Shown here piece by piece: positions 1 to 10,599 of a DNA stretch of 64,000 nt (the first letter of the stretch is position 1; every line of letters begins with the position of its first letter). The notes under the pieces were generated by a model, which was given only the letters and a program-made list of their open reading frames with translations, was not told the DNA's origin and ran no database searches. Position numbers and translations under genes: made by a program. This stretch comes from Cricetomys ansorgei (lineage: Eukaryota; Chordata; Mammalia; Rodentia; Nesomyidae): the NCBI GenBank assembly GCA_026225945.1, contig JAMJFZ010001634.1:60489-124488 (forward strand), given 5' to 3'.

Positions 1-495
1 GCTGCCTTTAAGAATGATTTGGTTTCTGACTTTTGTGGCTACCCTTAGGATTGTTTTCCTTCTCTTGGGTTTCCAACTTTGACATGATAGTTTCTGCTTT
101 GGTTTATTTTATTTTGTTATATTTTCTTGTTTTCTGTTAGAATCCTGGTTTGTTGTAATGAGAAACAAAAAGGGATTAGATGCACAGGAGAGGAGAGGTT
201 TGGAGGAAGAATAGAGTGAGGGGAAATTATGATCAGGATATTTTTTAGTAGAAAAGAATTTAATTTCAGTAAAAGAAAAATGATGTGAAAAAGTATTCTC
301 TTTTGCTTCTAACCAGACAAATATCAAATTACTTGTCAGTTCCTTCTTCTATGGAAGACTCATGTTAGGAATGATGGTCCCTCCTAGGCCCAGGATTACA
401 TATATATGAGTGCAAAATAATGATTTTATATGCAGTGTACTTTGTAGTAAACTCTGTGAACTGAGGTCAGCTGATGCCCCAATTGATACCCTGTC
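1..495 (+). repeat. Tail of an upstream R segment (copy R0)
   Basis: This stretch matches 17580-18075, 33713-34205 and 47630-48130 almost base for base with scattered substitutions. It is the only part in the window of a further repeat unit lying to the left. Homology stops abruptly at about 495, where the sequence switches to the inverted M segment. No gene is seen in it; its open frames also occur on the other copies and look non-coding. Confidence 0.85.
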
Positions 496-2143
496 ATATT
501 AATGAAGGATGACCACTTCAACACCTTTCGACCACTTTCTAAATCATTTGAAACATTTCTAAGATAAATCTGAAAGAGGAATGCAACATTTACAACTTCT
601 AGAATCGGCACATTCAGTTTTCCAACCTGTTTTCTAACTGCACACTAAAAGCAATTTCTGTGTGTACACAGTGGACAATAATGTTACAAGCAACACAGCT
701 TCCCAAAGCCAAACTGCAGAGACTTTCATTACCCAGGGCATCCACATTTAGGGAGGGCATCCCCACAGGTTACCACAAGGACCAACAGAACCACAGTCTT
801 GCTCACAGTCCATCCCAGTCCCATCAGGTCTGGCAGCATAGCGAACCTGCTCCTCCTCATAAGGGGACAGTTCCCCACACACTCACCATGGCATGTCTTG
901 TGTCTCTCTCAAGGCTCCCTACAGGAGCATTAGAGGACGATCCTGGAAAGAACACACATGCTACCTTGGACAGTTTCTCTTCTTTGCCAGGCCTCCCAGA
1001 GTCCCCCAGTAACTAGGGCCATGAGGCTGGGCCTCAGGATGGTGACAGCTACCGTACTGGTTTAACAGAGATCAAAGGACAGCACAAGTCTTGCCAGCTC
1101 AGCCTTTCTGCCCTAGGGGCTGACAGGACCCTAATCTGGGAAATCTGTATTTTAGTAGAAATTCTTCCAATTTCCTAAAGAGTTTCCACTTTCCTCCCAG
1201 GTGTAGGGTACTTTGATTTCACAATCCACTACGCCTCCCTGTCTAGGGAATCCACATCTTTGAATCACAGCTAGGAAGTCTCTAGCAGGAAAGCACAAGT
1301 CAAATTCAAACACTAACAACAATTAAAGGAAAAAAGGCAGTGAATTTGAAAGCCATGGGGAAAAGAAAGAGAAAATGGAAAGATGTAATTATGATCTCAA
1401 ATATTATTTTAAAAAGATGAAACAGGGTTCATGGCTCCATGTGCTCCAGGGACTAGAGATCTGTATTACGAGTACAACAAGGATTATCCATACCCCTCCC
1501 ACACACTGCACATTTTCAGGCAGTGTGGCATGGCCACACAAATTTGTCCAGATCGTCTGTTTTGGTTGAACTAGTCTCATAACAGTAAGTTATTTTCACA
1601 ATAAGTCCTGTCCTTAATCCAGATTCTTGATTGTCATGGTCTGTGAACCTCAAGAAATGGACAATCAGGACATTGACCAATCAACTCAAATTGATTACCT
1701 GACTGCCCACTGGTAATTCCAACTAATGCCACAGTAGGAAAGCTCTCACCCTCTTTCCTGACCCTCCCTTTTCTGCACCGTGACTACACCAGCTTCAATG
1801 CTGGTCAATGAACTCCATTCCTTAACAGTTTCCTCTGGGTTACTAAGTCCCCAGTAAAAAGCAGAGAGGTTGGAGTCCCTCATTCACTGGTCTCTTCTTC
1901 CTTCTCGATGACCAGTCATGACCCAGCCCGGAAGAAGTTGGAGTACTGCACTCACCACTCGGTGGCAGTGGCAGGATTAGGTTTTCAAAGCCATTCTCAA
2001 TAATAGTTAGGCAAGCCTGGTCTTGCTATAAACAGAAACACATAAACAAATAGCACTTGAGAAAAACGGAATAACTCTTAATTCTTGGAAAACAGATACA
2101 AATAGAGATTAGAGGAAGGATGCATTAAAGAAAATGAAATTTT

Positions 2144-2321
2144 GCTTGGTGTTGGTGGTGCATGCTTTTAATGCAAGGATTTGGGAGGCCGAGGCAGAGG
2201 CAGAGGCAGAGGCAGAGGCAGAGGCAGAGGCAGAGGCAGAGGCAGGCAGATCTCTGTGTTTGAGGCCAGCCTGGTCTACAGAGTGAATTCCAGGACAGCC
2301 AGAGTTAAAAAAACAAAAAAC

Positions 2322-2352
<31 letters not shown>

Positions 2353-2360
2353 AAAACTCT
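2144..2360 (+). mobile_element. B1-type SINE with expanded hexamer and A-rich tail
   Basis: The B1 body is recognisable by the pol III B-box-like region and the block reading GAGGCCAGCCTGGTCTACA. The usual GGCAGAGGCAGG stretch has grown to about nine GAGGCA units at 2191-2246. A long A/C-rich tail follows. The glycine/arginine- and alanine/serine-rich open frames here come from the hexamer and are not genes. Confidence 0.9.
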
Positions 2361-3145
2361 TGAAAGAGACAGAGAAGTGAGGGTGGGGGGAAAAAGAAAT
2401 GAAATTTTAAAAAAGTTGATGCCAATAATTTATTCCAGAAAGATAAATCAAATAGAAAAAGACACATAGCTATCCAGACTTCAATGAAGAGTAGGCCCTT
2501 TCCTGGTATAGTGAAATACTATTAGTAAGATACTGACTGATCTTGCCCCTATGCACAACGTTGCCTGCTGAGATCTGAAGTCTGACTCACAGTTATAGCC
2601 AAAGACCTCTGTCTCAAACCCTGGAGCTGACTTAACTGTGTCAACCAGGACTGCACATATCTGTATAGGAGGGTTCCCTAATTGGAAATCCAATACTCAC
2701 TGGCACAAGCTAACCTTCCCAATTGCTTACCCATCAATCTGCTCTGTCTTCATTCGTATGCCATGAATGAACACATGTTAGCAAATTACAAAAATCACTC
2801 ACCTTGCCCAAGTCATACCTCCTTCATAATGGTGACATCTGGAGTTGTGTGTCTTAAAATTCAGCCAGTAGCACAGCTACTGCCTACCCTGTTTCTCCAA
2901 AAGTGTACACAATAAACTATTTCTCCTATTCTGGTCTGAAGGCAGAAGTCATGCTCCACTGCAAATACTTCTGCAATGGACAGTTGACTCTGTGATTCAA
3001 ATGGGTAATTTTAGAACTGTGTGATGGTACAGCCCTTTCCTTTAAGAATTTAGGAAGGCTGATCAGGAGGACAGCAAGGTCATTGACCTGTGGAGCTGCA
3101 GAGTAAGATCAAGGTCACCTGATCAGCATAAGAGAACTGGTCTCT

Positions 3146-3318
3146 GAGCTGGGCAGTGCTGTCACATGCCTTTAGTCCCAGCACTCAAGATGCAGAGGCA
3201 GGTGGATCTCTGAGTTCAAGGACAGCCTACTCTATAGAGCGGCTCCAGCATAGTCAGAGTTACAACAGTGAAACTCTATCTCAAAAAAACAAAACAAGAC
3301 AAAAAAAAAAAAAGAAAC
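3146..3318 (+). mobile_element. B1-type SINE
   Basis: A B1 body with CCTTTAGTCCCAGCACTC, GGCAGGTGGATCTCTGAG and an A-rich tail. It is repeated at 4996-5156 by the tandem duplication. Confidence 0.9.
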
Positions 3319-4023
3319 TTATCATGTAAACAATTTTCTAAAAGGCTGGAAATGCATGCAGTTGTTCTAGAATATATAGGCCTTCCCAGGGAGAAATCAC
3401 TCCACACATTTGATGTAATAGTAGTGGTAGTCGTAGTAGTAATAATAATCTCTTTAATACCATGCATCCATCTCTGGCTAATGATCAAAGAAAAGCCAGC
3501 TTAAAGCAGATTTTCAATTTCACATATGCTCTCATCACTAAGTCCCTTTGAGAATCAGACCCCAGGTCATACTTTGAACAATGTAGATACGGACAGGAGA
3601 CTGCAAGTCTAGCCACTTGGTCCGATGGGAGAGTTACTCAACAGAAGATATTATGGAATAATGTTTTAAGTACACCAGTTACCTAAAAAAAAGCAAGGTC
3701 GCTCTGACAGTTTCCTCTGCGTTACTAAGTCCCCAGTAAAAAGCAGAGAGGTTGGAGTCCCTCATTCACTGGTCTCTTCTTCCTTCTCGATGACCAGTCA
3801 AGACCCAGCCCGGAAGAAGTTAGAGTACTGCACTCAGCACTGGGTGGCAGTGGCAGGATTAGGTTTTCAAAGCCATTCTCAATAATAGTTAGGCAAGCCT
3901 GGTCTTGCTATAAACAGAAACACATAAACAAATAGCACTTGAGAAAAACGGAATAACTCTTAATTCTTGGAAAACAGATACAAATAGAGATTAGAGGAAG
4001 GATGCATTAAAGAAAATGAAATT

Positions 4024-4204
4024 TTGCTTGGTGTTGGTGGTGCATGCTTTTAATGCAAGGATTTGGGAGGCAGAGAGGCAGAGGCAGAGGCAGGCAGATC
4101 TCTGTGTTTGAGGCCAGCCTGGTCTACAGAGTGAATTCCAGGACAGCCAGAGTTAAAAAAACAAAAAACAAAACAAAAAAAAGAACAAACAAACAAAAAA
4201 AAAC
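4024..4204 (+). mobile_element. B1-type SINE, short-hexamer copy
   Basis: Tandem-duplicate partner of 2144-2360 with only about three hexamer units, giving a direct view of hexamer length change since duplication. Confidence 0.9.
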
Positions 4205-4995
4205 TCTTGAAAGAGACAGAGAAGTGAGGGTGGGGGGAAAAAGAAATGAAATTTTAAAAAAGTTGATGCCAATAATTTATTCCAGAAAGATAAATCAAAT
4301 AGAAAAAGACACATAGCTATCCAGACTTCGATGAAGAGTAGGCCCTTTCCTGGTATAGTGAATACTATTAGTAAGATACTGACTGACCTTGCCCCTATGC
4401 AGAACGTTGCCTGCTGAGATCTGAAGTCTGACTCATAGTTACAGCCAACGACCTCTGTCTCAAACCCTGGAGCTGACTTAACTGTGTCAACCAGGACTGC
4501 ACATATCTGTATAGGAGGGTTCCCTAATTGGAAATCCAATACTCACTGGCACAAGCTAACCTTCCCAATTGCTTACCCATCAATCTGCTCTGTCTTCATT
4601 CGTATGCCATGAATGAACACATGCTAGCAAATTCCAAAAATCACTCACCTTGCCTGAGTCATACCTTCTTCATAATGGTGACCTCTGCAGTTGACTGTCT
4701 TAAAATTCAGCCAGTGACACAGCTACTGCCTACCCTGTTTCCCCAGAAGTATACACAATAAACTATTTCTCCTATTCTGGTCTGAAGGCAGAAGTCATGC
4801 TCCACCTGCAAATACTTCTCCTGCAATGGACAGTTGACTCTGTGATTCAAATGGGTAATTTTAGAACTGTGTGATGGTAGAGCCCTTTCCTTTAAGAATT
4901 TAGGAAGGTTAACCAGGAGGACAGCAAGGTCATTGACCTGTGGAGCTGCAGAGTAAGATCAAGGTCACCTGATCAGCATAAGAGAACTGGTCTCT

Positions 4996-5156
4996 GAGCT
5001 GGGCAGTGCTGTCACATGCCTTTAGTCCCAGCACTCAAGATGCAGAGGCAGGTGGATCTCTGAGTTCAAGGGCAGCCTACTCTATAGAGCAAGCTCCAGG
5101 ATAGTCAGAGTTACAACAGTGAAACCCTGTCTCAAACAAAACAAAACAAAACAAAA
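4996..5156 (+). mobile_element. B1-type SINE
   Basis: Tandem-duplicate partner of 3146-3318. The tail is an AAAAC pentamer repeat. Confidence 0.9.
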
Positions 5157-5214
5157 ACTTACCATGTAAACAATTTTCCAAAAGGCTGGAAATGCATGCA
5201 GTTATTCTAAAATT

Positions 5215-5302
5215 TACAGTAGTAATAGTAGTAATAATAATACTAATAGTAATAATACTAATAATACTTATACTACTATTACTACTACTACTACTACTAA
5301 TA
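5215..5302 (+). repeat. Trinucleotide tract, self-complementary
   Basis: A run of AGT/AAT triplets turns into ACT/ATT triplets, so the two halves can pair as a hairpin. The inverted partner is at 11334-11420. Related, differently sized tracts are at 3419-3450, 13180-13217, 30888-30963 and 43222-43255. Confidence 0.85.
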
Positions 5303-5674
5303 TCTCGTTAATACCATGCATCTATTTCTGTCTACTGATCAAAGAAAAGCCAGCTTAAAGCAGATTTTCAATTTCACATATGCTCTCATCACTAAGTTCC
5401 TTTGAGAATCAGACCCCAGATCATACTTTGAACAATGTAGATAGGGACAGGAGACTGCAAGTCTAGCCACTTGGTCCGATGGGAGAGTTACTCAGCAGAA
5501 GATATTATGGAATAATGTTTTAAGTACACCAGTTACCTAAAAAAAAAGCAAGGTCGCTCTGACTTTGGCAAACAACGTAAGTCAGTGCTGTTGACTACAA
5601 GGATATTTCTACACACAGTGCCCTGCTCCCAAAGTTCTGCGCAGATGCACCCGCAGAGAGAAGTTTGTAAGCAC

Positions 5675-6035
5675 TCACTGCCCTGTCCAGGGAGTTGCAG
5701 GGACCTGGCCTGACGCCATGTTGGCTGCGAGTTCGCGATCTGTCCCGCATAGCTCCCGCAGCTCAGCCTTCCACTCCTCCCGGTTTGGGGACAGCGGACC
5801 CGTGCTCACCATGTCGTTGCTTCGGAGACTGCCCGCGCTCTTCTCACAACTCCTGGTAGAAACGCTCACAGCGCAACACAACCAAGACCAGCACCGGATC
5901 CGACAAGGAGCTGAGCCTCCAGCGGGGCGCCAGGAGGATCTCTCCACCCCTTCCCACTGGCTGGCCCGCCTGACGGTCCTGATTGGCTAGTGTGTTCTGA
6001 GTGACAGGTGCACCTCCCTAAGGATTAGGGTGTGT
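5675..6035 (-). promoter_or_regulatory. KRAB-ZFP-type promoter and exon 1, minus strand (left arm)
   Basis: Reading leftwards there is a CCAAT box (5982-5986 on the complement), a GC-rich leader, and an ATG at 5812-5810 directly followed by a GTGAGC donor. This is the typical non-coding first exon of KRAB-ZFP genes, in which only the start codon is contributed. A YY1-like AACATGGCG motif lies at 5722-5714 inside the presumed first intron. Many CpGs are retained. Transcription would run away from the centre of the inverted repeat, opposite to every other copy. No KRAB or finger exon is visible to its left within the window. Confidence 0.65.
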
Positions 6036-7624
6036 TCAAGGGACACAGCACAGTGGTATCTGGCCCATGTTTCCACTCCAGCCCCAGACTTTCCCAAATT
6101 GTAGAGATGGCCATTTCAGTAGCACTTGTACCTGACCTCCAACAGCTGGCCCTTCCTGTGCTCACATAGCCACTTCCCTTAGCAAACAAGGGGACTAGCT
6201 TGCACAGCCCTTTACACAGCTTGCTGAGCAGTGATTTCTCTGTCACCCAGGTGAAAGGGTCCCCAGAATATTAACGATTAAAGAGATTTTAGGGAACAGG
6301 TTTTTTCCCCATGTCTTCACGCTTGGTCGGGTGAACTGATGCTATTTTTACTGGGTAGGCAGTGGACTTAAGATAACTCTGAGAGAAAAACAGGAACCAG
6401 GTCACAGATATGATGATAGATTCTTCTTCCACCAGAAGGCTGGATGGTGGCTCCATTCCTGTAGGAGCTTTCTTCCTGAAATTCAGGTCGATCTCTATAC
6501 AAATGAACACTAAGGAAAAGTTTAGTCTCTATGGTAAGTGGTCCAGCTAGTATATCAAGGGCTGTCTACCAATAGAAAGTTGAAGAATCCAGTTGTTGTT
6601 CCATCCATAAAGCTCGTTGTCTCAGCTAGTCTTCAGTTACACTCGAATTCTAAAGAGGTACGCTGTAATGTACTTGCTAGCCACAGCTAAGTCAGACAGC
6701 AAAGAGCTAGTTTTCTTCTTCATATCATGTATATGTAGGCTGCCAGCAGAAAGTGTGGCTCAGACTAAAGGTGGATCTTGCTACCTCAGAGATACTGATT
6801 AAAAGTCAGTCTTCCCATGCCAAATAATTTAATTTAGAAAAAAAATTCCTCACAAGTATTCCCAGCTGCTTAGACGTTAGCTAATTCCAAAAGTAGTCAG
6901 TGCTGTGCCCAAGAATAGCCATCACAACAGCCAAGAAGACCTGGGAAAGATTTGTTACCTGCAGCAGGCAAGAAGAGCATGGGAGTCATTTCCAAAGCAA
7001 TGATTTTCCTCAACAACGGAAGCATGTGCATTTTGGGTAGTCTGGACATGTTGTGTCTATTCCTAAGCATGCTCAGTTAATAAATCCACTGCCGATAATG
7101 GTCACGATGTAACATCAGAGATATTTGGAAGTGTTCAAAGCTCATGTCATGTAGGAACATGTTTAAATTTTGAAAATAATGGAAAGAATTACCTCTTTAG
7201 AATCGTCTTATACCAAAAGTACTGAGGTGGAAGTCAAGTCAATGATACTGTATAAGTAGATTTATCAGGAGCAATGCTAACTGCTAATCATCACATATAA
7301 TTGAAGAGGCAGATGTATGAATGCCACAATTCTCACAAATACAATGGGCACAAATGCAGAAAACATCAAGGTAAAGTCACCTTTGAGAAGTGTGGGTGTT
7401 GATCTCAGACGGACAGCTATGCTGAGTTATTTTAACCTCAGAATTAGGCTGCTTTTGCCTCTGATCAGGCTTTGTATGAGGACAGCCACATCTGCTTCCA
7501 TACAGTACCAGAAGGAGGTCACTGCTGTTTGTTTCAGGGATGTGACATTTGTTTAAAGTACTCCATTGTTTTTGTTTGTTTTGTTTTTTGTTCTTTAACT
7601 TTTATTTTTACTTTACCTATATGG

Positions 7625-7800
7625 GTGTTGGTCAACATGTGGTAGTGTGCAGTACCTCCAGAAGGCAGAAGAGGGCATCAGATCCAATTGGATAGACATT
7701 ACAGCCAATTGTTAGCTAATATGTGGGTTCTGGAATTGGTCCCAGGGTCCTCTGAAAATTCACCCAGTGCTCTTAACTGCTCAGCCACCTTTATTGCCCC
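7625..7800 (-). mobile_element. B3/B2-family SINE
   Basis: On the complement it reads as the rodent tRNA-derived SINE: a GGCTGAGCAGTTAAGAGCAC box near 7790-7770, then CCCACATATTAGC and a SINE 3' part. It mirrors the plus-strand SINE at 19140-19330, as expected if L is inverted R. Confidence 0.8.
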
Positions 7801-8049
7801 TCACTTTTTATTTAAATTTACTTTATACCTTTTTTTATTAAAATGGATTAATCACTTGCCCCCATTGGGTGACCACATTGGATTGGATAACCCATTAAGA
7901 AGCTCATCCCTGCCTGAGGCTAACTCTACCATTTGCAGGAGAGTTATTCTCTTTAATGAGCAATGGGTATCTGACATTCTAGTGACAGGAAACAGTATCA
8001 AGAAAGGAAAACTTGGGTGGAGAAAATACCTCTGGACTTAAAAACACTA

Positions 8050-8215
8050 GCAATATTTTGGAGCTCTCAGGATCCATTCCCACTACACATGAAAACTTGA
8101 TACTTTCTATAACTCCAGTTTCATGGGTTCTAACACCGTCTCCTACCCTTCCTAGCTACCAGGCATAAATGGAGTGCAAAGACATGCATACAGGCAAAAC
8201 ACCCACACAAGAAAA
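8050..8215 (+). mobile_element. B3-type SINE fragment
   Basis: Contains AACTCCAGTTTCATGGG and a downstream stretch ending in ACATGCATACAGGCAAAAC, typical of the 3' half of B3 and B4 SINEs. It mirrors 18585-18770 in R1. Confidence 0.6.
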
Positions 8216-8282
8216 TAATGACTAAAATTATTCCTGTAAAGCAAAAGAAGAGACAACTTGCACCATAAAACTTGTTTTTCTA

Positions 8283-8374
8283 ACTGTGTGTGTGGTAGTG
8301 CATAACTTTCCAACATTCTGAGTACAGAGACAAGGACATCACTGGGAGTTTGTGCAAAGCCCAGGCTATGTAGT

Positions 8375-8377
<3 letters not shown>
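8283..8377 (+). mobile_element. Old B1/PB1-like fragment
   Basis: A diverged B1 body ending in CCCAGGCTATGTAGTCAG, leading into the CA tract. Copies are at 27905-28005 and, truncated, at 40283-40310. Confidence 0.55.

Positions 8378-8427
<50 letters not shown>
8378..8427 (+). repeat. CA dinucleotide microsatellite
   Basis: A pure CA run of about 25 units. Allelic counterparts in other units lie at 28007-28042 and 40312-40362, each of different length. Confidence 0.97.
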
Positions 8428-8431
<4 letters not shown>

Positions 8432-8569
8432 GAAAGGAAGAACAAAGCTGAAAAACATAGAGGAAATGGAACATTGCATAGATGGAGCAATACAATATTT
8501 CTTAAAGTGAAATCAGCTATCTGGCCCTGGTGCCCATATATACCATTATTTCCAAAATGTATATTGTGA

Positions 8570-8665
8570 AGCATGGTGGCACATGCCATTAATCCCAGCA
8601 CTTTGAAGGTAAATGCAGGTAGATATCTGCCAGGAGTGGAATGGCTGTGTAGATGGCTGCTTGAC
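8570..8665 (+). mobile_element. B1-like SINE fragment
   Basis: Shows ATGGTGGCACATGCCATTAA and TCCCAGCACTTTGA of a B1 5' half, followed by diverged sequence. Copies occur at 28188-28275 and 40497-40590. Confidence 0.65.
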
Positions 8666-9512
8666 ACAGTTCTAGCCTCTGGTGTGCCACCTCTGCAGAA
8701 GACATCTGGCAATAACTGGTCTACAAAAGGGCCTACTATTCTTTATATGTTGTTCTTTTCTTTTTCCTTCTAAATCTTCCTTTGTTCCTGTAAAGGGACC
8801 TAGGCCAATGCCTCCATGGAGACTATCCTCTTGGTAGTCCCTTGATAAGGAAGAAGAATGCTGAATCTAATGACCCTGAGGAAGAAGCCTTTGTGAGTGT
8901 CCTAAGGGCTTTGCCCCTTTGTCAGCGTTGCTAAATGCAAGTCCACTAGGGACAAGATAAAAATTATGCATGAACTCTTCCTTAAATGTGCTGTAACCAA
9001 GGTCAGGGACAGGAATTTTACTCCTGAGCCTGTGTTTCCTGAACTGAATGGGGTTTACAGAGTCTCAGAAAAAAGAAAAATTGATAGTCAAGGGAAAGAG
9101 GAATAGATGTTGTTAATGCCAAAACAAACAAACAAACATATGATTGAAGTTTGGATAGCTATAGGGAAGAAGTAAGCGAACTAGAGAAAACATAAAATCT
9201 ATAAACATAAAAGTTTGTTCTAGCACCTCTTTGCTGTTCTGTCTGATATATGCTGAAACCACAAGTAGGGAACCCAGCAAACCACCAATGAACCATTGTG
9301 ATAGAGGCTATTTAAGAGAAAACAAGTTGAAGATGAAGCTGTTCCAGTGAAGGTTGTTCTTGCTTAGTGTGCCAAGTGAGCACAGGAATTTAGAAAAATG
9401 TAAACATGCGATTTTTCTGTGAAACTTTGAATGTGCTTGACCTTGATAAACTGTTAGATTAGCAATGTACTTTTAGTAAATAAAAGATTGGGCTGGCTCA
9501 TGCTTTGGAGAA

Positions 9513-9603
9513 GTAGAAGAAAAAAGCAGAAAGAAGAAGGAGAAAGAGAGAGAGAGAAAAAAAATAGAGAAAGTGAGAGATAGAGAGATAGAGAAGTAGA
9601 GAA
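9513..9603 (+). repeat. GA-rich purine tract
   Basis: About 90 bases of almost pure purine on the plus strand, with GAGA and GATA runs. Copies are at 29123-29206 and 41444-41532. Confidence 0.9.
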
Positions 9604-9875
9604 TTATGAAGTTCTGATCCTCTCCTGAGATGACTAGCTGCCAGACTGTACCAGCTTTTGACTCCTGAATCAACACTTCATGCCCCTCCCAGGCATCCCT
9701 TTCTCAAGCCTAGGCCTGACCACAGCTGATATCCGTGAGTTTGAGGCTACTCAAGTCTATCTAGTCACTTCCATAGTAATGCCAATATAAAAAAGATCTG
9801 AATATTCTAATTCATAACAATAAATAAAGGTAATAATTATACATATGTTAATATAAAATAAAATAAGAACATAAT

Positions 9876-9903
9876 AATAATGATGATGATGATGATGATA
9901 ATC
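9876..9903 (+). repeat. ATG/GAT trinucleotide tract
   Basis: A short run of GAT triplets between AT-rich sequence, shared in shorter form at 29478-29498 and 41813-41832. Confidence 0.85.
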
Positions 9904-10599
9904 AGCCACTCCTGTGAGATTTTCTAATATATCCACAGTCTACTTACCTAGAAGAACTCATTCTATCAGATGAGGTCGACTAGCAAACGTTGACAAAGAA
10001 TGCTGTGCTTTTCATTTAGCACTCAGAATATGTGCTGGCTAACAATATGCTCACATAAGGCATTCATCCCAGATCCATTTCTAAGCGTTCAAGATTCCAT
10101 GGAGACTACACTTTTCCTTAGTATTCATTTGTATAGAGATCGACCTGAATTTCAGGAAGAAAGCTCCTACAGGAATGGAGCCATCATCCAGCCTTCTGGT
10201 GGAAGAAGAGCCTATCATCATGTTTGTGATCTGGTTCCTGTTTTTCTCTCAGGGTTATCATATGGTCCCTGCCTACCCAGTAAAAATGCCTTCAATTCAG
10301 CACACCGCAGCGTGAAGCCATGGGGGAAAGGAACCTGTTCCCTAAAATCTCTTTAATCATTAAGATTCTGGGGACCCTTTCACCTAGGTGACAGGGAAAT
10401 CACTGCCCTGCAAGCTGTGTAAAGGGCTGTGCAAGCTAGTCCCCTTGTTTGCTAGGGGAAGTGGCTATGTGAGCACAGGAAGGGCCAGCTGTTGGAGGTC
10501 AGGCATAAGTGCTACTGAAATGGCCACCTCTACAATTTGGGAAAGTCTGGGGCTGGAGTGGAAACATGGGCCAGATACCACTGTGCCTTGTCCCTTGAA

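Larger units (their letters stand above)
1827..3708 (-). repeat. Tandem duplication in left arm, outer unit
   Basis: Positions 1827-3708 and 3709-5563 are head-to-tail copies of ~1.88 and ~1.86 kb. The start of the second copy, just after 3708, repeats the sequence at 1827, and the right ends match (3690-3708 and 5545-5563). Copies M2 and M3 have a single unit, so the duplication is private to M1 and its inverted partner. Each unit holds two B1 SINEs and a trinucleotide-tract site. Confidence 0.9.
3709..5563 (-). repeat. Tandem duplication in left arm, inner unit
   Basis: This is the second head-to-tail copy of 1827-3708. It has fewer AGAGGC hexamers in its B1, and its trinucleotide tract at 5215-5302 is longer. 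Beyond 5563 the sequence passes into the region downstream of the promoter module. Confidence 0.9.
496..6534 (-). repeat. Left arm of a ~6-kb inverted repeat (inverted M segment)
   Basis: Read on the minus strand, this block is the M segment found on the plus strand at 10097-16087. Paired positions sum to about 16582 at the outer end and 16631-16634 at the inner end, so net indels are small. Long blocks are nearly identical: the frame at 5718-5990 differs from its partner at 10644-10916 by one residue in 90. The arm contains a tandem duplication, B1 SINEs, a trinucleotide tract and a minus-strand promoter/exon-1 module. The outer end is a sharp switch at about 495/496. Confidence 0.93.
6535..10096 (+). 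repeat. L1 segment: spacer between the inverted arms
   Basis: About 3.56 kb of non-coding DNA with direct counterparts at 26150-29690 (L2) and 39090-42025 (L3). Its first ~2.2 kb is an older inverted relative of the R segment: 6890-7090 matches the reverse complement of about 19845-20060, and the SINEs and the CA tract fall in mirrored order and strand. The last ~1.3 kb includes a purine-rich tract and has no visible relation to R. No convincing gene is present. Confidence 0.85.

Noticed and set aside
660..1016. 118-codon frame in the left arm
   Set aside because: Its inverted partner carries an indel that changes the reading frame, and the M3 copy differs as well, so there is no sign of coding constraint.
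2109..2363. Gly/Arg- and Ala/Ser-rich frames
   Set aside because: Produced by the GAGGCA expansion inside a B1 SINE.
5675..5990. 90-codon frames on both strands of the promoter module
   Set aside because: They coincide with a GC-rich promoter and non-coding first exon, where low stop density is expected, and they are broken in M2 and M3.
8280..8712. Cys/Val-rich open frames over the CA tract
   Set aside because: Translation of a dinucleotide microsatellite and flanking SINEs; length varies between repeat copies.
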